NCBI GenBank assembly: GCA_002408345.1
Contig: DHRX01000096.1
Coordinates: forward strand, 18,909 to 23,939
DNA: 5,031 nt
Direction: 5' to 3'
DNA from: Firmicutes bacterium UBA5301
GTDB lineage: Bacteria > Bacillota > UBA5301
Under the pieces are notes generated by a model. The model did not search any database. It worked only from the letters and a program-made list of their open reading frames with translations, and was not told the origin of the DNA. Below are positions 1 to 5,031 of the stretch, one piece after another. A program made the position numbers and the translations under genes. Every line of letters begins with the position of its first letter. Within the stretch, counting starts at the first letter, position 1.

Positions 1-426
1 CAATCCGGTCCCGGTCTTCAGCAACACTTGCCCATATTCTGCAGAAAGGAGTTCACCCCGTAGTTGGGTACCCCCCTCAAGACTCAAGGTTACTTCTTCT
101 CCTAAATATGCAGAAAGCAGCTCAAATTGGCCACTAATACCTGGGCCAAAATTTTGCTCCCAAACCTGTACCTGTTGGCCAGCTTTCCCCCAATCAATTT
201 GAATGGAAGTTGGGTCAACCTCCCGGGGAAAATCGGTCCAAACTAGCCGGTTGACCCCAGGCACTAAATTAACCAAACGTTCTTCCCGAATTAAAGCTAA
301 ACCCTGGTTATAGATAGTAACCTCGGTTTCATCAGCAGCCTGCCCCGGTAGGCTACTAATCCCCATTCCAATAGCCGCTAGAGCTACCACTGTTCCAACT
401 ATAACTTTGCTCCTAGTTATCTGCAT
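1..426 (-). CDS. Exported DUF4139-type protein, N-terminal 142 residues (runs off the left edge)
   Basis: Reading the minus strand from ATG at 426 gives 142 uninterrupted codons to base 1, so the gene is partial at its 3' end. The first ~31 residues form a Sec-type signal peptide: basic start (MQITRSK), hydrophobic core at about 8-26, and a plausible signal peptidase site after GQA (28-30). There is no lipobox cysteine. The mature part begins VTIYNQGLALIREERLV (36-52) and continues with a WTDFPREVDPTSIQI segment (63-77). This is the pattern that opens DUF4139-type proteins (NQG-F/L-ALV-R, then an L..G.....F......DPTS block), predicted to be beta-rich and extracytoplasmic. Their biochemical role is not established and I do not assign one. 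The start is supported by an AGGGGGG Shine-Dalgarno at 437-443, ten bases upstream. The gene lies 77 bases after the nucleotidyltransferase on the same strand, behind a hairpin that contains this ribosome-binding site. Family assignment rests on recalled motif similarity only. Confidence 0.8.
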   Translation of the reverse strand, partial: MQITRSKVIVGTVVALAAIGMGISSLPGQAADETEVTIYNQGLALIREERLVNLVPGVNRLVWTDFPREVDPTSIQIDWGKAGQQVQVWEQNFGPGISGQFELLSAYLGEEVTLSLEGGTQLRGELLSAEYGQVLLKTGTGL

Positions 427-433
427 TAATAAT

Positions 434-473
434 CAGCCCCCCTAAAGTCTACTTTATCCTTTAGACGGGGCTG
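434..473 (-). promoter_or_regulatory. Hairpin that sequesters the Shine-Dalgarno of the DUF4139 gene
   Basis: In the minus-strand transcript, CAGCCCC (473-467) pairs with GGGGCTG (440-434). Directly inside, CTAAAG (464-459) pairs with CTTTAG (447-442). The two helices are separated by a two-against-one internal loop, and the apical loop is 11 bases. A competing inner helix, GTCTA (466-462) with TAGAC (451-447), is also possible. The 3' arm contains the AGGGGGG ribosome-binding site at 437-443. The structure could therefore limit translation of the downstream gene or act as a processing or attenuation site. A classic intrinsic terminator is less likely, because only ATTATTAATG follows it and there is no uridine tract. 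The plus-strand reading also lacks a T-run. The pairing is seen directly; the function is inferred. Confidence 0.45.
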
Positions 474-503
474 AAGTACAAAAAGTTCATTTAGTCCTTA
501 CTA

Positions 504-2897
504 TTATGAGGAAAAACCGGAAATTTTGGTGGCATAGAGTTGCGATAACCGGTCAGCTTCTTCCACAGTATCCGCTTCACTAAGTATGTGAAAAAGCGGC
601 TCTTCCGCATCCGGCCAGACCAACGCCCACCCTTTAGAATGGAAAACCTTAACCCCGTCTAATAGTTGCACCTTCTCACCCTGAGCGGTTTCTAGTAGGG
701 AGCGCATAACCTTACCTTTAACCTCCCAAGAGCAAGGGATATCGGTGGACTTCCGCACCGGAACTGGGAATTCCTTTATCACCTGGGACAAGGACAGTCC
801 GGTCTGACCCAGTATTTCTAATACTAATAAAGTAGCCGCCAAGCCATCATAGGCCGGAAGACCCAGAGGCGGCGATTCTCTTTCTAGTAGAGAGCGAGGG
901 TCGGCTTTAGTTCTGAGAACCTCAGCAGTGAACTTAGCGGCAATAGTTTCCACACTGCCGGGAGCATTAATCGGAACCGCTACTTGTTTACGACCTGCTA
1001 ATAGTAGACCATAAACTAAGAGGTTCCACTGCATTTCTTCAGGGAGCACCCGTCCCTTTTCATCGGCAAAGCTAAATACCTCGCCTCCTGACCCTAACCA
1101 CAAGCCTAAATCAGCTTGGTTGGACAAAACTTGAGCGCTTAGTTTTTGCACGTTTTCACAACAATCGGCGCTGACCAGATCCGGCAACGTTCTCTGGAGC
1201 AATTTAGCCGCCCACCGTGCCGCCGCCCCAGACCAACCAAGATGAATTTTCTGACCTGTCATCACCAAACGCTGGTAATCGGTATGCCTAAATATAGCGG
1301 TTAAGTAGGGTTCACCTGCTGTAGGTAAGTAGCTTAATTCTCCCATTTGCTCTGGTTGAGAACGGCTAAAATCTTCTCGAAAGAAGAGGTTTTCTAAAGA
1401 ACGCAGAGCTGATTGGGCCAAGAGCAAACCCCCGGCATCATAAAACTCGATACTCAGCCGATCTTGACCTTCACTGCGAATCAATACTCCGCCACGTAAA
1501 CGTAAGTTAGTTATAGTAAAAGAAAGTACTGGAGCTGTAGCCAAGCCTAAATCTACTACGTTAGTTCCTGCCGACAATAACCCACTAATTACCGCTTTTT
1601 TCATTATCCGAGCCACTTTTTCCCCATCAGTAGCTATCGCAGCCCTGCTTTTAGGCCCTAGAGTGCAACCAAGGGCAGCCCCTAGCTTAGCCACATATTC
1701 TGGAGTAATTTCAATATTAGTAGTGCCAATTACTCCACGGCTACCGAAGAGACGCTGGGGAGACCGATTACCCCAAACAACACTGGTATTAAGAACTAGC
1801 TCCGCATCAAACTGTTTCTCCGGCCAAATCCGAACGTTGGGTTTGACTATTACCCGCCGGCCGATATTCGAGCCTTTACCTACTACCGCACCTTCTAATA
1901 CAGCACTATCATCCTTAAGGGCAACCCGATCCGCTAGAACCGCCCCTTTAACCTCGGCACCACGACCTACATAAACATTTTCCCAAAGTATGGCCCGCTT
2001 TAGCGCAGCACCCTCCCGAACTGTACAATTATCACCGATAATCGTATATTCACCGACTAATGCATCTTTAGCAATATAGCAATTACGCCCAATATAACAA
2101 GGACCGGTGAGGCGGGCACCTGGTTCGATAGTGGTTCCTAGCCCAACCCAGATATCTTCGGACCACTGCCGACCTTTTTTAACAGCTTGCACTTTACCAT
2201 CTAAGAGATCAAAATGCGAGAGCCGATACTGTTCTAGGCTACCAATATCTGACCAGTAGCCTTGGGCAATGTACCCATAGAGCGGCCCCCCCTTTTTAAG
2301 TAAATAAGGAAACAAATCTTTTGAGAAGTCAACCGCCGTACCGGCCTCAAAATAATCGAAAATCTCCGGTTCCAAGATATAAATGCCGGTATTAACGGTA
2401 TCACTAAAGACCTCACTCCATGACGGTTTCTCTAAGAACTGGTTAATCCGCCCGTCGGAATCGGTAATGACTACCCCATACTCTAAAGGAACATCTACAC
2501 GAGTTAGCAACAATGTAGCCAACGCTTGCTTTTGACGGTGATACTCTAAAGCCTGTTGTAATTTAAAGTCGGTCAAAGCGTCACCGGAAATGACTAGAAA
2601 GGTTTCATTTAAAAATTCCGCTGCATTACGAACGCTCCCGGCGGTACCTAACGGGCTATCTTCTATATAATAAGTAATCTGCATACCCCAATCGCTACCA
2701 TCACCAAAATAATTCATAATCTGTTCCGGAAGGTAACACATGGTAATGGCTACCTGGGTAATACCTTCTTTTTTCAAAAGCAGTAAAATATGTTCCAAAA
2801 TAGGCTTATTGAGTATTGGCACCATCGGTTTCGGCAGATCGCAGGATAAAGGGCGCAGTCTGGTGCCTTTACCACCAGCCATAATTACCGCTTTCAT
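504..2897 (-). CDS. Sugar-phosphate nucleotidyltransferase (ManC/GMPP-like) fused to left-handed beta-helix and degenerate phosphohexomutase domain
   Basis: The 797-residue protein has three parts. Residues 1-240 are an NTP:sugar-1-phosphate transferase of the RmlA/GMPPB type, with the signature loop GGKGTRLRP at 8-16, LPKP at 21-24, the metal-binding SGD at 104-106, EKP at 156-158, NTGIYILEPE at 169-178 and YWSDIG at 214-219. Residues ~250-360 are hexapeptide repeats forming a left-handed beta-helix. Residues ~380-797 resemble phosphomannomutase/phosphoglucomutase domains I-IV. Proteins of this layout are usually annotated mannose-1-phosphate guanylyltransferase/phosphomannomutase. They would make an NDP-sugar such as GDP-mannose in the cytoplasm, but the sugar and nucleotide cannot be read from the sequence. 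The transferase residues look intact. In the mutase half every signature loop is altered (see the separate entry), so mutase activity is doubtful. ATG at 2897 overlaps the upstream stop as ATGA and is preceded by GGAGGGGG at 2907-2914, nine bases away. TAA is followed directly by TAG. No frameshift is visible. Confidence 0.9.
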   Translation of the reverse strand: MKAVIMAGGKGTRLRPLSCDLPKPMVPILNKPILEHILLLLKKEGITQVAITMCYLPEQIMNYFGDGSDWGMQITYYIEDSPLGTAGSVRNAAEFLNETFLVISGDALTDFKLQQALEYHRQKQALATLLLTRVDVPLEYGVVITDSDGRINQFLEKPSWSEVFSDTVNTGIYILEPEIFDYFEAGTAVDFSKDLFPYLLKKGGPLYGYIAQGYWSDIGSLEQYRLSHFDLLDGKVQAVKKGRQWSEDIWVGLGTTIEPGARLTGPCYIGRNCYIAKDALVGEYTIIGDNCTVREGAALKRAILWENVYVGRGAEVKGAVLADRVALKDDSAVLEGAVVGKGSNIGRRVIVKPNVRIWPEKQFDAELVLNTSVVWGNRSPQRLFGSRGVIGTTNIEITPEYVAKLGAALGCTLGPKSRAAIATDGEKVARIMKKAVISGLLSAGTNVVDLGLATAPVLSFTITNLRLRGGVLIRSEGQDRLSIEFYDAGGLLLAQSALRSLENLFFREDFSRSQPEQMGELSYLPTAGEPYLTAIFRHTDYQRLVMTGQKIHLGWSGAAARWAAKLLQRTLPDLVSADCCENVQKLSAQVLSNQADLGLWLGSGGEVFSFADEKGRVLPEEMQWNLLVYGLLLAGRKQVAVPINAPGSVETIAAKFTAEVLRTKADPRSLLERESPPLGLPAYDGLAATLLVLEILGQTGLSLSQVIKEFPVPVRKSTDIPCSWEVKGKVMRSLLETAQGEKVQLLDGVKVFHSKGWALVWPDAEEPLFHILSEADTVEEADRLSQLYATKISGFSS
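507..1760 (-). other. Phosphohexomutase-like domain lacking catalytic signatures (probable pseudoenzyme domain)
   Basis: This is residues 380-797 of the fusion protein. Family landmarks are recognisable in order, but the functional residues are replaced. The N-terminal FGT(S/D)GIRG loop reads FGSRGVIG (384-391), losing its arginine. The phosphoserine loop T(A)SHNP reads RSEGQDR (474-480) between intact GGVLI and IEFYD flanks. The metal loop DGDGDR reads GSGGEV (602-607) after a well-conserved ADLGLWL, so all three aspartates are gone. The GGEESGH sugar loop is missing, with only a short stretch between RTK (662-664) and AYDGLAA (682-688). The phosphate loop RPSGTEP reads WPDAEEP (761-767). 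Conserved stretches such as IPCSWEVKGKVMR (720-732) show the fold is probably kept. A structural or regulatory role is inferred. Confidence 0.8.
1818..2150 (-). other. Left-handed beta-helix (hexapeptide repeat) domain within the nucleotidyltransferase
   Basis: Residues ~250-360 of the fusion protein show the [LIV]-G-x-x-x-x periodicity of hexapeptide repeats, for example VGLGTTIEPGARL, YIGRNCYIAKDALVG, TIIGDNCTVREGA, VYVGRGAEVKGAV and AVVGKGSNIG. In the GMPPB, GlgC and GlmU families such helices mediate oligomerisation or allosteric contacts. Here the helix joins the transferase to the mutase-like domain. No acyltransferase catalytic histidine stands out, so a structural role is more likely than acyl transfer. 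Confidence 0.8.
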
Positions 2898-4171
2898 CGA
2901 CTAAGACCCCCTCCAGAAAAATTTGCAGCATAACGAGACGGCACTACTGTTTCCTGGAGCTTACATGCTGGTTGAATAATGGGGGTAGCTTTTTCCTGAA
3001 CTTCAGCAATAACTCGGCGGTAGACATCCTCAGTCTGCTGTGCTATCTTAGACCAATTGTAGACCGAGTGCACATCCCGTAGCGCTTCTTGGGCCAGTTC
3101 TCGAGCTAAGTCTGGTTTGTGCAACAAAGTTAATAGATTATCTGCTAAAGAGTTCGAATTACCGGTATAAGCCTTTAATCCGTTAACACCATGGACAACA
3201 ATTTCTCCTAAACCACCTACATCGGTAACTACTACCGGTGTTCCTGTAGCCATAGCCTCTAGCGCTACAATCCCAAAAGGTTCATAAAGGCTAGGATAGA
3301 CAGCAATATCCGCTACAGCATAAAGTTTATTGAGGGTACTTTCGTCTACATAACCTGTAAAGCTGACTAGATCATCTAACTGTAGGTTATGAGCTAGGTG
3401 GCGCAGTTCATCTAATAAAGGACCACGCCCTGCCAAAACGAAACGGACATCACGGTAATACGCCTTAATCTTAGGGATAGCAGCCAGTAAATCTTGGGCG
3501 CCTTTTTCTCGGACTATCCGGCCGACAAAAAAGACCAGCTTCTGATGATCAGCTGCGTAACGTCGCCGGAAAAACCGGAGGTCTTCACCTTCCGGAACCA
3601 AAAACCGTTGGGGATCCACCCCGTTGGGCAAAATCTGAATTTTATCTGGGGGTAGTTGAAAAAAGGAAGCCAACTCCTGAGCCATATATTTACTACAACA
3701 AATCACTTTCCAACTTTCATAAGTTAACCACCACTCAGAATCGCTAATTTGCCGCTGGAGATCGTTATGCAGGCCGTTGTTCCGTCCATATTCAGTTGCA
3801 TGAATAGTCGCAATTAAAGGGAGGTTTAGAGCATGTTTCAGTACTCGAGCCGCATAAGCACCGAGCCAATCATGGCAGTGGATTATGTCAAAGTTCTCTT
3901 GGAGCGCCAGCGCAACCGCCTGCTCCAAAAAACCAAAGTTAAGGTTAAGCACAGATACAAAGAAACCCCGGGGGTCAGGATAGCCTAAACGAGCACGGTG
4001 TACATGGACCCCTCCCACCACTGAATAGGTAGGTTCTTCCGAATATGGGCCGGTTAAAACATGTACGGTATGTCCACGAGCAACTAAAGCTTCTGAGAGT
4101 TCTTGAACATGACGAGCTAACCCACCAACAACCTGGGGCGGGTATTCCCAAGACACCATTAATATCTTCAT
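2894..4171 (-). CDS. GT4 glycosyltransferase, glycogen-synthase-like
   Basis: This is a retaining GT-B glycosyltransferase of family GT4 (425 residues from the start chosen here). The N-terminal domain opens MKILMVSWEYPPQVVGGLARHV, with the donor-side GG loop at 16-17. It has CHDW at 99-102 and HATEYGRNNG at 124-133, a motif recalled from actinobacterial and archaeal glycogen-synthase-like GT4 enzymes. The C-terminal domain shows LPNGVD (181-186), FVGRIVREKG (215-224, with R218 and K223 as likely phosphate contacts) and the EX7E pair E297/E305 in YEPFGIVALEAM, then VGGLGEIV (318-325). The last ~30 residues look like a low-complexity tail. It should transfer a hexose from an NDP-sugar, but donor and acceptor are not determinable. 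An in-frame ATG at 4210 would add 13 residues but lacks a ribosome-binding site. ATG at 4171 has GGGGGG at 4177-4182 and matches the family's usual first residues. Its stop overlaps the next gene (ATGA), implying translational coupling to the nucleotidyltransferase that may supply its donor. Confidence 0.9.
   Translation of the reverse strand: MKILMVSWEYPPQVVGGLARHVQELSEALVARGHTVHVLTGPYSEEPTYSVVGGVHVHRARLGYPDPRGFFVSVLNLNFGFLEQAVALALQENFDIIHCHDWLGAYAARVLKHALNLPLIATIHATEYGRNNGLHNDLQRQISDSEWWLTYESWKVICCSKYMAQELASFFQLPPDKIQILPNGVDPQRFLVPEGEDLRFFRRRYAADHQKLVFFVGRIVREKGAQDLLAAIPKIKAYYRDVRFVLAGRGPLLDELRHLAHNLQLDDLVSFTGYVDESTLNKLYAVADIAVYPSLYEPFGIVALEAMATGTPVVVTDVGGLGEIVVHGVNGLKAYTGNSNSLADNLLTLLHKPDLARELAQEALRDVHSVYNWSKIAQQTEDVYRRVIAEVQEKATPIIQPACKLQETVVPSRYAANFSGGGLSR
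2907..2914 (-). promoter_or_regulatory. Shine-Dalgarno of the nucleotidyltransferase, inside the GT4 coding region
   Basis: GGAGGGGG lies nine bases before ATG at 2897 and within the last codons of the GT4 gene, where it helps encode its terminal Gly-Gly-Gly. With the ATGA stop/start overlap (2894-2897) it fixes the start of the nucleotidyltransferase and indicates termination-reinitiation coupling. Confidence 0.8.
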
Positions 4172-4176
4172 GTGAT

Positions 4177-4182
4177 CCCCCC
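4177..4182 (-). promoter_or_regulatory. G-run Shine-Dalgarno deciding the GT4 start
   Basis: GGGGGG, five bases before ATG at 4171, can pair with the anti-Shine-Dalgarno using G-U pairs where the consensus has adenines. The upstream in-frame ATGs at 4210 and 4204 have no comparable site. This favours the 425-residue protein over the 438-residue reading. Confidence 0.65.
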
Positions 4183-4217
4183 AACCTATTAATAAGGGTA
4201 GCATATGCAAATTAAGG

Positions 4218-4913
4218 CTATTTATGCGTAAAATGGCGGATTACTGCAGCCGTAATAGCTCTAGCAATGGCTTGTTGGTACTGAGGATCTGAAAGTAGCT
4301 TTTTTTCTTCTTGGTTGGTAATAAACCCCAATTCTAGTAGTACTGCGGTTGCCTCTGAGTTACGGAGGATGTAATAGACTCGGCCGGCCAATGGAGAACG
4401 GGTATGGTGGGGTCCAATTTTACTTAGTTCTTCTTGAATAAGTAGAGCTAAACTTTTGCTCTCAGTAGAATCAGGTTGGAAAAAGATAATACTACCACGA
4501 TGAGCCGAATTCCCGGCAGCATTAATGTGGATGCTTAGTAACAGATCAGCCCGAGATTTTTCCGTAATCAGCACCCGGGAATTAAGGTCCCGTCGATGCC
4601 GGGATTTATACTTGTTACTAAGGTAGCTTAACTCGTGATCTCCTTCCCGGGTTAAAACAACAAAGGCCCCGGCTTCTTTTAATGAACGACGCAACCAATG
4701 AGCGATCTCTAAGTTTAGGTTTTTTTCTAATAGACCCTGCTGGTCATGGGTCCCTCCGTCAATACCGCCATGCCCAGGATCAACTACGATTATCCGACCT
4801 ACTAACGGCGGTAACGACCAGCCTACTTTGCCCATACCAAAACCGACCGCGGCTGTTATTAATAAAATCAGAGCTAACGGGACCAAAGAATTCCGCCAGG
4901 CACAGGATACCAT
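4218..4913 (-). CDS. cwlD: Germination-specific N-acetylmuramoyl-L-alanine amidase CwlD
   Basis: This 231-residue Amidase_3 zinc amidase has the length expected of CwlD. Residues ~9-27 form one hydrophobic segment, a signal anchor that would tether it to the mother-cell side of the forespore membranes. The catalytic domain starts at RIIVVDPGHGG (40-50). The zinc ligands are H48, E63 (in LLEKNLNLEIA) and H129 (in LLSIHINA), with the catalytic glutamate E194 in LLELGFITN. The basic RHRRDLNSRV stretch (105-114) before the SIHIN block and the YYILRNSEA segment (180-188) before LLELGF fit CwlD better than generic cell-wall amidases. The family removes the stem peptide from muramic acid in the spore cortex; PdaA-type deacetylation then yields the muramic-delta-lactam recognised by germination lytic enzymes. 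ATG at 4913 has AGGAGC at 4921-4926, seven bases away. It is the first gene of the minus-strand run. A different Amidase_3 paralogue cannot be fully excluded. Confidence 0.88.
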   Translation of the reverse strand: MVSCAWRNSLVPLALILLITAAVGFGMGKVGWSLPPLVGRIIVVDPGHGGIDGGTHDQQGLLEKNLNLEIAHWLRRSLKEAGAFVVLTREGDHELSYLSNKYKSRHRRDLNSRVLITEKSRADLLLSIHINAAGNSAHRGSIIFFQPDSTESKSLALLIQEELSKIGPHHTRSPLAGRVYYILRNSEATAVLLELGFITNQEEKKLLSDPQYQQAIARAITAAVIRHFTHK

Positions 4914-5005
4914 ACCATCAGCTCCTAACCTGATTTAACTCATGTATATTAGTCGCCGCTAGCAAATATATTCACAGTAGGCTATTTTAAACCGGAGGGT
5001 GAAAA
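4914..5005. promoter_or_regulatory. Divergent intergenic region upstream of cwlD and the right-edge gene
   Basis: This 92-base AT-rich spacer must carry any promoters for the two divergent genes. On the minus strand, ATATT (4967-4971) lies 16 bases before TATACAT (4944-4950). This faintly resembles a sporulation SigE promoter (ATATT, about 14 bases, CATACAAT), but the spacing is long and the -10 match partial. On the plus strand TATATT (4945-4950) could be a -10, but no good -35 precedes it. I see no convincing SigA promoter in either direction. Confidence 0.3.
4994..5001 (+). promoter_or_regulatory. Shine-Dalgarno of the right-edge plus-strand gene
   Basis: GGAGGGTG ends four bases before the ATG at 5006. 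It is the strongest evidence that a real gene begins there, because too few codons are visible for any other test. Confidence 0.7.
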
Positions 5006-5031
5006 ATGCGCCACAGTAAACTGATTTATGC
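5006..5031 (+). CDS. Start of a divergent plus-strand gene of unknown function (runs off the right edge)
   Basis: ATG at 5006 follows a strong GGAGGGTG ribosome-binding site and opens a frame reading MRHSKLIY before the window ends. Eight full codons are too few to identify a family. The early basic residues followed by LIY could begin a membrane or exported protein, but that is a guess. It is divergent from cwlD and shares the 92-base spacer with it. Confidence 0.6.

Noticed and set aside
434..473. Rho-independent terminator for the nucleotidyltransferase transcript
   Set aside because: The stem is good, but no T-run follows on either strand and it overlaps the next gene's ribosome-binding site. 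A regulatory hairpin is preferred, although termination is not excluded.
1663..1974. 103-codon open frame on the plus strand
   Set aside because: It is antisense to the beta-helix and mutase part of a well-supported gene, has no ribosome-binding site, and its composition (rich in P, T, R, S) is typical of a shadow frame.
2234..2416. 60-codon minus-strand frame within the nucleotidyltransferase
   Set aside because: It is an out-of-frame shadow of the transferase domain, which is intact in its own frame.
3975..4184. 69-codon minus-strand frame at the start of the GT4 gene
   Set aside because: It overlaps the conserved GT4 N-terminus in another frame and shows no family features.
4172..4210. 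N-terminal extension of the GT4 protein starting at ATG 4210
   Set aside because: There is no ribosome-binding site before 4210, the extra 13 residues match nothing expected, and the GGGGGG site before 4171 fits the usual family start.
4682..4933. 83-codon open frame on the plus strand
   Set aside because: It lies antisense to the conserved catalytic part of cwlD, with no ribosome-binding site and no recognisable domain.
4958..4963. GCTAGC palindrome in the divergent spacer as an operator
   Set aside because: A six-base palindrome is expected by chance, and no longer symmetric flank supports a binding site.

Overview
The window looks like chromosomal DNA from an endospore-forming, anaerobic-type Firmicute (Clostridia in the broad sense; Moorella/Desulfotomaculum-like groups come to mind). 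The main evidence is a CwlD-type germination-specific amidase, which is essentially restricted to spore formers, together with strong Shine-Dalgarno sites and moderate GC content. The genus cannot be named from this sequence.

Three complete genes and one partial gene lie head to tail on the minus strand. Read in the direction of transcription they are: cwlD (4913-4218), a GT4 glycosyltransferase of the glycogen-synthase-like kind (4171-2894), a large sugar-phosphate nucleotidyltransferase fused to a left-handed beta-helix and a phosphohexomutase-like domain (2897-504), and the first 142 codons of an exported DUF4139-type protein (426 to the window edge). The GT4 and nucleotidyltransferase genes overlap by an ATGA and are almost certainly translationally coupled. 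A 46-base gap separates cwlD from the glycosyltransferase. A 77-base gap holding a strong hairpin separates the nucleotidyltransferase from the DUF4139 gene. At the right edge a plus-strand gene begins at 5006, divergent from cwlD; only eight codons are visible.

The most plausible joint function is activated-sugar synthesis (nucleotidyltransferase) feeding a retaining glycosyltransferase that builds or decorates a glucan, mannan or other glycan. Co-orientation behind cwlD raises, without proving, a link to the spore or sporulation.

Most of the window is ordinary. The most noteworthy observation is that the phosphohexomutase-like half of the fusion protein has kept its fold-level similarity but lost the signature residues of every catalytic loop (phosphoserine loop, metal loop, sugar loop, phosphate loop and the N-terminal arginine). 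It therefore looks like a pseudoenzyme domain. The second is a hairpin that buries the Shine-Dalgarno site of the DUF4139 gene. I found no tRNA, rRNA, CRISPR array, insertion sequence or clear new system.
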